DNA from: Candidatus Dormiibacterota bacterium
Lineage (GTDB): Bacteria; Chloroflexota; Dormibacteria; Dormibacterales; Dormibacteraceae
NCBI GenBank assembly: GCA_955652705.1
Contig: CATPBK010000057.1
Span: forward strand, 1 to 44,410
DNA length: 44,410 bases
Reading direction: 5' to 3'
Shown piece by piece: positions 1-7,517 of the stretch. The number at the start of each line of letters is the position of its first letter. Position 1 is the first letter of the stretch. The position numbers and the translations under genes were made by a program. A model generated the notes under the pieces. It saw nothing but the letters and a program-made list of their open reading frames with translations. It had not been told where the DNA came from and did no database searches.

Positions 1-113
1 CTTAACAGGGGGAATAGTTTTCGTTTGCATCGCGTTGCCAATTATAGGTTTCCAAAACGAGACGTTCCGTCCGTAATACAGGGGAAGGTCAGGTGACCAA
101 GGAGAGTCAAGCC

Positions 114-986
114 ATGCATCTGTTGTCCAGGAGAACGAGAGCGAAGGAGCTCGAAGCCCAGGGTTGGGCGCCCCGCTGGTGGGCGGTCCTGCTGATCGGG
201 CTGGCGCTCTGGATCGCAACCGTGGGTACCGCGTTTATGACCAGCAACCTGCTCTTGCTCCCAACCATCGTGTTGCTGGGCAGCTTCCTGGTGCCGGTCA
301 CGGCCGTGGTCTGGTATCTCGACCACGATGCGAGCGCCGCGCTGTCGCCGAGGAGGATCGTGACCGCCTTCATCATCGCCGGAGTGCTCGGCGTGCTGGC
401 CGCGTCGGTGCTCGAATCCTGGCTGGTGTATGGCCCCGGTCCCATCGGCTACCTGAAGGTGGGGTTCATCGAGGAGCTCGTCAAAGGCGTGGCGATCGTC
501 CTTGTCGCGTGGGGCCTCCGCTCTTTTGCCACCCGTGATGGCATGGTCCTCGGGGCCACCGTTGGATTTGGCTTCGCGGCGCTGGAGAGCAGCGGCTACG
601 CGCTGGCCTCGCTCTTCGTCGTCCAGGGGCACCAGCTCTCCCTTTCGCTGTCTTCTGTCCTGGTCACCGAGCTCGTCCGAGGCGTGCTGGCTCCGTTTGG
701 TCATGGTCTGTGGTCGGCGCTTCTCGGTGGGGTGCTCTTCCACGGCGCCCGCAGTGGTCGCCTGCGTCCGACCTGGGGTGTGCTCGCCGCCTTTGTTGGC
801 GTGACGGTCTTGCACGCGGCGTTCGACATGCTCGGCGGCATCCCCGGATACGTCGTCATCTCGGTCATCGGGCTGGTGCCGCTGGTTTACCTTTGGATCC
901 GGGGGGACCGGGGATTCCCCTTCCCTCGCCGAACACAGGTTCAGGCACTGGTGTCCGGAGCGCCCACGGAGGTGGGACGCTCGTGA
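114..986 (+). CDS. PrsW-family intramembrane metalloprotease
   Basis: Polytopic membrane protein of 290 residues resembling PrsW/CAAX-type membrane proteases, which cut substrates inside the membrane. I see about eight hydrophobic segments and the family's conserved polar motifs: an EE pair with a following K (residues about 120-124), a conserved Glu near 158, a GHG motif near 194 and an HAAFD motif near 232. These are the expected metal ligands and catalytic residues. The ATG at 114 is chosen because AAGGAGAG lies 7 bases ahead; a GTG at 93 in the same frame is an alternative. The stop overlaps the GTG of the next gene, so the two are translationally coupled. Substrate unknown; no anti-sigma factor gene is nearby. 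Confidence 0.8.
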   Translation: MHLLSRRTRAKELEAQGWAPRWWAVLLIGLALWIATVGTAFMTSNLLLLPTIVLLGSFLVPVTAVVWYLDHDASAALSPRRIVTAFIIAGVLGVLAASVLESWLVYGPGPIGYLKVGFIEELVKGVAIVLVAWGLRSFATRDGMVLGATVGFGFAALESSGYALASLFVVQGHQLSLSLSSVLVTELVRGVLAPFGHGLWSALLGGVLFHGARSGRLRPTWGVLAAFVGVTVLHAAFDMLGGIPGYVVISVIGLVPLVYLWIRGDRGFPFPRRTQVQALVSGAPTEVGRS

Positions 987-1714
987 CCGGCCTCGGCTTC
1001 GTGCTGGTCACCACCTTCCTCGCCTCCACGGTTGAGGCCATCGAGATGGTGACGATCGTGGTGGGCGTCGGGGCGAGTCGCGGCTGGCGGGCCACGCTGA
1101 CGGGCGTGGGCGCCGGCTTTGCGGTGTTGGCGGTTGTCGTCGCTGTCTTCGGCCTGGCGCTGAGCGCAATTCCCATCGGGCCGCTGCGGCTGATCATCGG
1201 CGCACTCCTGCTTGTCTTCGGGCTGCAGTGGTTTCTAAAGGGTGTGACGCGCGTGGCGGCTCGCGGCCTGGCCGGAATGCAGGCCGGCCACGAGGCCGAG
1301 CAATTGGAATGGACAGGCCCTGGGTTCGACTGGACGGCTTTCGTGCTGGCTTTCAAGGGCATCGTGCTGGAGGGACTGGAGGTGGCGTTCATCGCCGTCT
1401 CGTTCGGTGTGGCCGCCAACCAGCTCGGCGCCGCAGCACTCGGAGGCGTCGGTGCAGTTGTAGTCGTCGGCGCCATCGGGGTGGCCGTTCATCCACTGGT
1501 CACGCGGATTCCCAGGAGCCTTCTGCAGCTGGTGGTGGGGACGCTGCTGACCACCTTCGGAACCTTCTGGGCTCTGGAAGGCCTCGGTGTGGTCTGGCCA
1601 GGCAGTGATGCCGCCATCCTCGGGCTGCTCGTCTTCTATGTGGCGACGGCCCTGATCTACATATCCTTCGAGCGCCGTCACGCGCTCGGGTTCGCTCCCG
1701 GGAGGCTGGCATGA
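983..1714 (+). CDS. COG4280-like membrane protein with two FTR1-like Glu motifs
   Basis: Predicted 243-residue membrane protein with about seven helices. It has two internally similar halves, each carrying an acidic motif inside a helix: VEAIEMV near the N terminus and LEGLEVAF near residue 135. The second resembles the REGLE motif of FTR1 iron permeases, and the overall look matches the uncharacterised COG4280 group. Transport of a cation is therefore possible but not shown. The GTG at 983 overlaps the TGA of the PrsW-like gene (GTGA), and the stop overlaps the ATG of the next small gene (ATGA), so all three form one operon. The open frame extends upstream to 710, but that part is a shadow of the protease gene. 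Confidence 0.7.
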   Translation: MTGLGFVLVTTFLASTVEAIEMVTIVVGVGASRGWRATLTGVGAGFAVLAVVVAVFGLALSAIPIGPLRLIIGALLLVFGLQWFLKGVTRVAARGLAGMQAGHEAEQLEWTGPGFDWTAFVLAFKGIVLEGLEVAFIAVSFGVAANQLGAAALGGVGAVVVVGAIGVAVHPLVTRIPRSLLQLVVGTLLTTFGTFWALEGLGVVWPGSDAAILGLLVFYVATALIYISFERRHALGFAPGRLA

Positions 1715-1932
1715 AGCTCTGGTCGTGGGTCGTCGGTTTCGGGCGCTTCTGGTATCGGTTCATCGTGGGCGACGACTGGACGGTGGCGGCCGCCGTCGCG
1801 GTCGGCCTGCTGGCGACGGCATACCTCAACGCGCGTGGGGTCCCAGCCTGGTGGCTGATTCCGATCGTCGTGGCTGTGGTTGTGGGCGTGAGCCTGCGCC
1901 GGGCCAGCCCGGCTGAGACGCGTCGTGCGTGA
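1711..1932 (+). CDS. Small two-helix membrane protein
   Basis: 73-residue protein that I do not recognise. It has a Trp/Phe-rich amphipathic start, then two hydrophobic segments (about 24-41 and 47-63) separated by a short polar turn, and a basic tail. The ATGA overlap with the preceding COG4280-like gene argues strongly that it is translated. It may be an accessory subunit of that transporter-like protein or of the protease. No enzymatic motif is visible. Confidence 0.6.
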   Translation: MKLWSWVVGFGRFWYRFIVGDDWTVAAAVAVGLLATAYLNARGVPAWWLIPIVVAVVVGVSLRRASPAETRRA

Positions 1933-1949
1933 CGCAGCGCGGGAGCTCA

Positions 1950-2612
1950 TCAAGCCTCAGCCGTTGCCAACGCGATGCCGGCGATGAGCACGTCCGCCAC
2001 GGCCTCGGCATGGGCGCGGATGTCCTCCGCGTCGGGATGCGCGGGCCCGCCGAGCAACGCTGCTTCGACAGGGTTGGCGAAGAGCGCGCCACCGCCGACG
2101 ACGGCCAGGAAGTGAAGCGTTGCGTAGGGGACGGGCCGTATCCGTCCGGCCGTGACGAGCCGAGCGAGAAGGCGTTCAACCCCTGGGCGCAGCGGGTTGA
2201 CGAAGCGGTCAATGACGAAGCGCAGGCGTGGGCTGTCGATCGCTCCCTCGTGGTTCATGATCCGCAGCACCTGAGGGTGCGCCGCCGAGAAGATCACCTG
2301 CCGGACGACCCCCTGCCGCAGGGCCTCGAGGTCATCGAGTGAGGGGGAGTCGGCGACCTCGCGCCAGCTTTGCTCGGTCTGGGCGAGGACGTGTTCCATC
2401 GCCGCGAACCACAAGCCCTCCTTAGAGCCGAAGCGCGCGGTGAGCAGGGCATGGCTCACGCCGAGGCGTCTGCTCAGGTCGCGCACGGACGTCCCGTTAT
2501 AGCCGGTCTCGGCGAAAGCCTCCAGGGCGGCCTGGAGGAGCACGTCTAGATCGATTTCCTCGCCGGCGCGTGGGCGGCCCCGTCCCCGTGGGGCCGCCAG
2601 GGCGTAGGCCAT
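1950..2612 (-). CDS. TetR-family transcriptional regulator
   Basis: 220-residue repressor. The N-terminal helix-turn-helix is clear at about residues 38-70 (TSVRDLSRRLGVSHALL followed by the RFGSKEGLW type motif usual for TetR proteins). The helical C-terminal domain should bind a small ligand, which cannot be predicted. A strong AGGAGG lies 6 bases ahead of the ATG. The gene is divergent from the CrtC/lipocalin-like gene at 2718, and the 105-base gap holds a perfect 10-base inverted repeat with an extra half-site, so it most likely represses both itself and that enzyme. Confidence 0.9.
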   Translation of the reverse strand: MAYALAAPRGRGRPRAGEEIDLDVLLQAALEAFAETGYNGTSVRDLSRRLGVSHALLTARFGSKEGLWFAAMEHVLAQTEQSWREVADSPSLDDLEALRQGVVRQVIFSAAHPQVLRIMNHEGAIDSPRLRFVIDRFVNPLRPGVERLLARLVTAGRIRPVPYATLHFLAVVGGGALFANPVEAALLGGPAHPDAEDIRAHAEAVADVLIAGIALATAEA

Positions 2613-2645
2613 GTCGTACCTCCTCTGGCTGGAATGGCCAGGCGT

Positions 2646-2700
2646 CGAATAGTGTTACAGAAATAGACACCTGGTAATTAATTCCGCCGGTGTCTATTCG
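2646..2700. promoter_or_regulatory. Probable TetR operator with three half-sites
   Basis: AATAGACACC (2662-2671) and GGTGTCTATT (2689-2698) are perfect reverse complements separated by 17 bases. A third partial half-site, CGAATAG (2646-2652), matches the outer end CTATTCG (2694-2700). An AATTAATT core sits between the arms. Position in the TetR/CrtC-like divergent gap supports an operator. A matching promoter hexamer pair is not clear. Confidence 0.65.
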
Positions 2701-2717
2701 AAAGGAGCGAAACCGCC

Positions 2718-3812
2718 ATGTTCCACACCAGCACCGCGACCGTCCCGGCCCGACTGGCCGGCACCGCCGACGACTACGCGCGGATCGGAATCGCGCCGCG
2801 CGACATCAAGCCCTGGGAGGACGGAACGCGCACCAAGGGCGCCCGCGGCACGTACGAGTGGTGGTACTTCGACGCGCATCTGGACGATGGCGCCAAGCTG
2901 GTCGTCGTCTTCTCGACCAGGGAGTTCGCCGATCTCAACAAGCCGCTCAGCCCGGGGATCCGCATCGATCTGACCCTGCCCGACGGCACGGCGGTGCGCA
3001 AGCTCGTGGAGCTGGCGGCCGATACCTTCTCCGCCTCAACAGAGACCTGCGAAGTCCGGATCGGCGACAACGTGTTCGCGGGCGACCTGCACAGTTACAT
3101 CATCCGTGCCCGTGTGGAGGAGGTCGAGGTCGACGTGAAGCTGACCGGGCAGGTGCCCGCCTGGCGTCCCAAGACCGGGTACTGGCTTTTCGGTGAAGAG
3201 GGGGAGCACTACTTCGCGTGGCTGCCGTCGGTGCCGCAGGGCAGGGTCGAGGCGACATACCGCGTGGGCGGCAACAGCCGCACCGCCACCGGCGCTGGCT
3301 ACCACGACCACAACTGGGGCGACGCCCCGATGCCAGAGCTGATGCACCACTGGTACTGGGCGCGGGGCGCGGCCGGCCCTTATTCGGTCATTGCTTCCTA
3401 CATCACCGCCGAGAAGCGCTACGGGTACGACGCGCTGCCGGTGTTCATGCTGGCCCGCGACGGGAAGCTGATCGCGGACGATGGCAATAAGGTCACCTTC
3501 GAGGAGCTGGGCCGATACACCGACACCTCGACCGGCAAGCCGGTGGGCAACGTGACTCGTTACACGTACACCGATGGCGAGGAGCGGTACGTCATCGCTT
3601 TCACCCGGCACTCCGACCTCGCCGCGGACAAGTTCATCGACCATCTCCAGGGCCCCAAAAAGGCGGCCGCCAGGCTCGTCGGCTTCGACGGCGCCTACCT
3701 GCGGTTCGCCGGAGAGCTGCGCATCGAGCATTTCAAGGGCGAGCAGCTGGTGGAGAGCCACAGGGACGACGCGCTGTGGGAGTTGATGTACTTCGGGAAG
3801 GCGCGCCCCTGA
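2718..3812 (+). CDS. CrtC/AttH lipocalin-like protein (hydratase-like)
   Basis: 364-residue protein of the CrtC (carotenoid 1,2-hydratase)/AttH lipocalin-like superfamily. Signature motifs are visible: EWWYFDAHL near residue 46, the DHNWGD motif near 194 and an HHWYWARG stretch near 205, which together form the barrel opening in this fold. Known members hydrate carotenoid double bonds or act on isoprenoid and polyketide substrates; no carotenoid genes are in this window, so substrate is unknown. The start ATG follows AAAGGAG with about 10 bases spacing. It is divergent from and probably controlled by the TetR gene, so it may answer to a lipophilic inducer. Confidence 0.75.
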   Translation: MFHTSTATVPARLAGTADDYARIGIAPRDIKPWEDGTRTKGARGTYEWWYFDAHLDDGAKLVVVFSTREFADLNKPLSPGIRIDLTLPDGTAVRKLVELAADTFSASTETCEVRIGDNVFAGDLHSYIIRARVEEVEVDVKLTGQVPAWRPKTGYWLFGEEGEHYFAWLPSVPQGRVEATYRVGGNSRTATGAGYHDHNWGDAPMPELMHHWYWARGAAGPYSVIASYITAEKRYGYDALPVFMLARDGKLIADDGNKVTFEELGRYTDTSTGKPVGNVTRYTYTDGEERYVIAFTRHSDLAADKFIDHLQGPKKAAARLVGFDGAYLRFAGELRIEHFKGEQLVESHRDDALWELMYFGKARP

Positions 3813-3834
3813 GTCGGTTGGCTGCCCCCATATG

Positions 3835-4021
3835 CTCGACATCCTGATCGTCGAGACGAGAGGCAAGTCCAGCGCCGTTGGAGTGAAATAGTCCTGAAAG
3901 GATTGCCGCCAAAGCCGTCGCCGCCATGGCCCGGACCTCGGGCCGCCCACCCAGACAGAGTGGGTAAGAGCAATGGCCTGGCCCAGGCTGCGGTGATAGC
4001 GTTCATTGCCCGGGTGGCAAT
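3835..4021. other. Intergenic stretch with two small hairpins
   Basis: The 263 bases between 3813 and 4075 carry no convincing gene. CTCGAC (3835-3840) pairs with GTCGAG (3850-3855) about 20 bases after the CrtC-like stop, which could end its transcript although no T-run follows. ATTGCC (4005-4010) pairs with GGCAAT (4016-4021) ahead of the small Cys protein. Neither is strong enough to name. Confidence 0.3.
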
Positions 4022-4075
4022 TGGAGTTTGGGTCGGTCTGCGCAGGAGTGCTTGAGGCTGCCACAAGGAATCGAG

Positions 4076-4261
4076 TTGAACCCCGGCCTGTGCATTACGT
4101 GCCGCCATTCCCATCAAATCTTTGGCCGAACGACGGTCTTCTGGTTCTGCGAGCGGTCGCGGCGCGAGCCCACGTTCCCGCGCTACCCCAGACTGCCTGT
4201 CATCCAGTGCTCGGGGTATGAACTGGATCAACAGAATCAACAACAGGCGGCGATCCCCTAG
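4076..4261 (+). CDS. Small CxxC protein, possible zinc finger
   Basis: 61-residue protein with an N-terminal CITC pair (about residues 5-8), a CE motif near 25 and a QCSGYE motif near 45, so four Cys could bind zinc. The pattern of an N-terminal CxxC, an internal aromatic-Trp-aromatic-Cys, a FPRYPRLPV stretch and a final Cys-Gly-Tyr-Glu is one I associate with a widespread uncharacterised small-protein family, from memory and untested. The TTG at 4076 is chosen because AAGGA lies 6 bases ahead; upstream TTG codons at 4028 and 4052 are alternatives. Its stop codon overlaps the stop of the convergent PP-loop gene in the palindrome CTAG. Confidence 0.55.
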   Translation: MNPGLCITCRHSHQIFGRTTVFWFCERSRREPTFPRYPRLPVIQCSGYELDQQNQQQAAIP

Positions 4262-4929
4262 TAACCATGCGTGAACTGCGCCGGAATAACGTCGAGCTGC
4301 ATGAAGCCTGGCTCAGAGTGAATGTCCCCGGCACGCCAGGCGACTGGGTGGTCAAACATCGGTCCGTCGAACGCGAACGTGTGGTACTCGCCGTTCTCGC
4401 CGCAAGGATCGGCCCCGGTGTGGCTGATCGCGTCAGCAAAACGGTCATCGATGATGCGACCAAGCCAAGATGAATCCAGGCGGCTTAAGTCCACGCACGT
4501 TATCACGGCGTGACCACCGGTCTCGACGAACTCCGTCAGTAGCTTGCCGGGTGACTCACCCCAAATCGGTTCGACGTGCCTCAAGCCCGCGGCCATCACC
4601 CGCTCCTCGTACCAGGCGCGGACGTCATCGAGGTGGATGTCGCCGAACACGAGCCCTTCGAAGCCATCTGACCGGAGTGCGGCAAGCTCCTGGTAAAGCC
4701 GACTTTCCATCTCAGCCCAGGTGGTACCAATGGTGCACAGCTCAATTCCCAGCGCCTCGGCCTGGGCCTGAAGCATCCGTACGGTAGTCGCATGGAACCG
4801 CACCCGCCCGGTCGTTACGTCGTAGAAGTTGAGGAGCCTCGTCACATCAATTCCCAGTAAGCGTGCCCGGTTCATGGCCAGGGCGCTGTCCTTGCCACCA
4901 GACCACATCAAGGCATGTCGGCCGCTCAT
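4258..4929 (-). CDS. PP-loop ATPase, diphthine-ammonia ligase (Dph6)-like
   Basis: N-type ATP pyrophosphatase of about 223 residues. The PP-loop SGGKDSALA sits at the N terminus, followed by the family motifs FGDIHLDD, WGES near the middle and CGENGEYHT near the C terminus, which mark the Dph6/MJ0570 group. In archaea and eukaryotes this family amidates diphthine on EF-2; bacteria lack diphthamide, so the bacterial substrate is unknown. I prefer the ATG at 4929; a TTG at 4950 would add seven residues. It is divergent from the APH-like gene and convergent with the small Cys protein, sharing CTAG as both stop codons. Confidence 0.8.
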   Translation of the reverse strand: MSGRHALMWSGGKDSALAMNRARLLGIDVTRLLNFYDVTTGRVRFHATTVRMLQAQAEALGIELCTIGTTWAEMESRLYQELAALRSDGFEGLVFGDIHLDDVRAWYEERVMAAGLRHVEPIWGESPGKLLTEFVETGGHAVITCVDLSRLDSSWLGRIIDDRFADAISHTGADPCGENGEYHTFAFDGPMFDHPVAWRAGDIHSEPGFMQLDVIPAQFTHGY

Positions 4930-5005
4930 TACAGTGACGATGACAGTCAACGCCGCATGACGTTTGGTCTGCTAGGAGAGTGAGGATCGTCTCGGCGGGC
5001 AGGCC

Positions 5006-6148
5006 GTGAGCAGTGTTGCGCCCGGACCGAGCGTCGACCGCCTGAGGCTCGCCAGTCTTGCGAGGGATCTAACGGGCGTCGCGGCGTTGGACCTGGACGA
5101 ATGGTCTCTTGAAGCCATTCATTCGGGAGCAGGCGAGAGCCTTGGCCTCTACCGCGTCGCAGGCAGTGGGCATGACGGACCAGAGCAACTGCAGTGGGCG
5201 CTCATTCTCAAGGTCCTGGCCCCTACCGAAAGCTCACTGATTGAATCGAGTTGGAACTTCTGGCGTCGCGAGGCAGACGCGTACCGGTCGGGTGTCCTCG
5301 AGGACCTAACAGGCGATCTGGTCGCCCCCCGATGCCTGGGCGTGGACGAGCAGCCCGATGGCTCGCTGTGGGTCTGGCTCGAGGAGGTTGTCGATGAGCT
5401 CCGGCTGGGCTGGCCCCTGGAGCGATATGCCCTAGCCGCCCGCCACTTTGGACGGTTCAATGGAGCGTTCCTCACTCAGCCATCGCCGGTCGCCCCGTGG
5501 GTCAGCCGGGGCTGGATACGAGGCTTTGTAGCCGCCGCGGGCCCTGCAATCGAGCAGCTCCGCCGGATCACAGATCACCCGCTGGTGCGCTTGGCGTACC
5601 CGGCGGACAGCGTGGACCGCTTGCTTCAGCTCTGGTCAAACCGCGATCGACTCCTTACTAGCCTAGATGACCTCCCGCAGGCCTTCTGCCACCGCGACGC
5701 ATTCCGACGCAACCTGATGGCGCGCCACACCGCCGGCGGTCGTTACCAGACCGTGGCGATCGATTGGTCGTATTGCGGGCAGGGCGCGCTGGGCGAGGAG
5801 GTTGTCTGCCAGATCGTCGGGACCCTGGTGTTCTTCGAGGTCGATCTGGCGGCCGCCGCGGATCTAGAGGCACTCGTTCTGGATGGGTACCAGGAGGGAC
5901 TTCAGGATGTCGGCGTACGTGTCGACCCGAAGGTGCTCAGGTTTGTGTTCGCCGCTGGCGCGGCTCTGCGTTTCGGCCTGGGAGTCGTTCGGCTTGCTTT
6001 ACCTCCATTGCTCGATGCCACCTTGCATCGACACATGGAGGACGTTTTTGGCCGGCCGATGGAGGAGTTTGCGCGGGAATCGGCGTCGATGCTCCGCTAT
6101 CTACTCGACCTGGCCGACGAGGCTGAAGCCCTCGCCGGTCACCACTGA
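5006..6148 (+). CDS. APH-like phosphotransferase
   Basis: 380-residue protein with the aminoglycoside phosphotransferase/choline kinase fold. The catalytic loop CHRDAFRRNL (H229, D231, N236) and the following AIDWSY metal-binding Asp are visible. The N-lobe is diverged: a Lys in LILKVLAP (near residue 71) is the likely ATP-binding Lys. Substrate cannot be read; such proteins phosphorylate antibiotics, sugars or small alcohols, and nothing nearby argues for resistance. It starts at GTG 5006 with only a weak ribosome binding site. The last third is hydrophobic and helical, as is common in this family. Confidence 0.7.
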   Translation: MSSVAPGPSVDRLRLASLARDLTGVAALDLDEWSLEAIHSGAGESLGLYRVAGSGHDGPEQLQWALILKVLAPTESSLIESSWNFWRREADAYRSGVLEDLTGDLVAPRCLGVDEQPDGSLWVWLEEVVDELRLGWPLERYALAARHFGRFNGAFLTQPSPVAPWVSRGWIRGFVAAAGPAIEQLRRITDHPLVRLAYPADSVDRLLQLWSNRDRLLTSLDDLPQAFCHRDAFRRNLMARHTAGGRYQTVAIDWSYCGQGALGEEVVCQIVGTLVFFEVDLAAAADLEALVLDGYQEGLQDVGVRVDPKVLRFVFAAGAALRFGLGVVRLALPPLLDATLHRHMEDVFGRPMEEFARESASMLRYLLDLADEAEALAGHH

Positions 6149-6202
6149 ACCGAACCGCCCTATCGCCGATAGTCTCAGCCCTGGTGCAGGAGAAGGTCCG
6201 TT

Positions 6203-6235
6203 GGGATCCTGGGGTCGCTTTACCCCAACCATCCC
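6203..6235 (+). terminator. Hairpin downstream of the APH-like gene
   Basis: TGGGGT (6210-6215) pairs with ACCCCA (6222-6227) around a 6-base loop, and GGGAT (6203-6207) pairs with ATCCC (6231-6235) outside it, giving an 11-pair stem with a small internal loop. It lies 55 bases past the APH-like stop. No T-run follows, so it may be a weak terminator or an RNA stabiliser. Confidence 0.35.
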
Positions 6236-6533
6236 TCGAGCCGGGCGTTCTCTCGGGGCTGGCACTGGGACTGGGCGATCGACAAATGGGAAGTGCACCA
6301 GCGGTGCGCGTCTGGGCGGCCGTCTAGGGGCCTTCGTGGCCTTGTCTTGCGCTGTGCAGATTCCAGGGCAAATTCGCGGCCCCCGCTCAGGGCCGCCGAG
6401 ACTGGAGCGGGCCCTCTTGTGAGGAGGCACCCCAGATGTGCGCTAAGGACGAATGTTTGTCAAATGGTTGTCAAACCGGGGTGAGACTATCAGGAACAGT
6501 GAGTCCAAACGGGCGAAGGTTGAATTCAAGATG
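6236..6533. other. Non-coding gap before tRNA-Lys
   Basis: No frame here looks coding in either direction. The only structure seen is CCCGCTC (6382-6388) facing GAGCGGG (6405-6411), and the pair of 8-base direct repeats at 6457-6475. Confidence 0.4.
6457..6475. repeat. Tandem TTGTCAAA repeats, one helical turn apart
   Basis: TTGTCAAA occurs at 6457-6464 and again at 6468-6475, so the copies are 11 bases apart and on the same face of the helix. This is the geometry of a protein-binding site. It lies about 60 bases past the tRNA 3' end. Confidence 0.35.
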
Positions 6534-6610
<77 letters not shown>

Positions 6611-6626
6611 GGGGAGCCGGTTTCCG

Positions 6627-6632
6627 ATTCTA
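6627..6632 (-). promoter_or_regulatory. Probable -10 box of the tRNA-Lys promoter
   Basis: TAGAAT on the minus strand lies 16 bases ahead of the mature tRNA 5' end. A convincing -35 box is not seen at 16-18 bases further upstream. Confidence 0.4.
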
Positions 6633-6669
6633 CCCATCGCGACTCGTGCTCCGCCCTTAACCGGACCGG

Positions 6670-6698
6670 TTGGCCGCGACAGGTCGAGTGCCTAGCCT
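6670..6698 (+). promoter_or_regulatory. Promoter of the PrgI-MinD/VirB4 operon
   Basis: TTGGCC (6670-6675), a 17-base spacer and TAGCCT (6693-6698). Six bases separate the -10 box from the GTG at 6705, so the mRNA would begin at or next to the start codon (leaderless). It is divergent from the tRNA promoter. Confidence 0.5.
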
Positions 6699-6704
6699 CG
6701 CGAG

Positions 6705-7517
6705 GTGCGCGCCCGCATCCCGCTCGACGTCGACCTCGAGGACAGGCTCATCTACGGACTCTCGCCGCTGCGGTTCGCCTATGTGCTGGTCGCCGGCGTC
6801 GCCGCGATGGCGATCTGGAGCTCGAACATGGGGCCCGCGGCCCTCCGCATGATCGCCTGCTTGCTTGTCGCGATCCTGGGCGCCGCTGCGGGTTGGTTGC
6901 GTCACGAAGGCCGCCATCTGGACTCCTGGGTGAGCGATATCGCAGCCTTCCTGCTTCGCAATTACCGGCTCGTGCTGGCGCCCGCGCCGGCACGCCGAAC
7001 GGCGCGGCGGGGTCTTCCAAGCCTGAGCGTGCACGGGGTCGTGCCGGGTTCGGGCGCCACCACCGTGACCGCCGAATTGGCGGCCGCCCTCGCCGCGCTT
7101 GGTACCGGGCCGCGCCTGGCCGCGTCGCCGGCCGCCGCTCTTCGCCTGGGGATGACGGGGACGGGTCGCCACCCGGTCCTCGACCTGGAGGTAGCCGAGG
7201 CCCGCTGCCGCGCCGGGCTCGAGGTGGCCGAGGCGGCCCGCGACGCCGATATCGCGCTTCTCGTGACACCAGCGGACGTACCGCTTGAAAGCCTCAGGGA
7301 GGCCGCTGCCGCGCTCAAGCCACCGCGCGAGCTGGTGCTCGTCGTCAACCGTGCACCCCCGGGCCGCGAGTGGAACGAGCTGGCCGAGGCGGTCGGCGCC
7401 CAGCGGGCCATCGCGCTGCCCTTCGACCCCTGGTTGGCCGAGGCGGAGAGCAAGGGCGAACCGGCTTTCAACCCCGTCCTCGGCGGGCTTGCGGCCGAAC
7501 TGGTGCGGTCGCCTTGA
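6705..7517 (+). CDS. PrgI (VirB3-type) domain fused to a degenerate MinD-like domain
   Basis: 270-residue protein with two parts. Residues 1-92 match the PrgI pattern of Gram-positive type IV secretion: an IPLDVDLEDRLIYGLS start, two membrane helices (about 23-40 and 46-64), then HEGRHLDSWV and NYRLV as in the PrgI tail. Residues 105-270 look like a MinD/ParA fold: a P-loop-like VPGSGATT (113-120), LLVTPADVPLESL, VVNRAP and a C-terminal ALPFDPW...KGEP segment typical of MinD proteins. The catalytic and signature lysines of the deviant Walker A motif are absent and the middle is short, so ATP hydrolysis is unlikely. The stop overlaps the TTG of the VirB4-like gene (TTGA). I infer a membrane-anchored partner or regulator of that ATPase. 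Confidence 0.7.
   Translation: MRARIPLDVDLEDRLIYGLSPLRFAYVLVAGVAAMAIWSSNMGPAALRMIACLLVAILGAAAGWLRHEGRHLDSWVSDIAAFLLRNYRLVLAPAPARRTARRGLPSLSVHGVVPGSGATTVTAELAAALAALGTGPRLAASPAAALRLGMTGTGRHPVLDLEVAEARCRAGLEVAEAARDADIALLVTPADVPLESLREAAAALKPPRELVLVVNRAPPGREWNELAEAVGAQRAIALPFDPWLAEAESKGEPAFNPVLGGLAAELVRSP

Noticed and set aside
5006-6148. Antibiotic-resistance gene
   Set aside because: The fold is APH-like but the sequence is not one of the known resistance enzymes as far as I can tell, and there is no mobile-element context.
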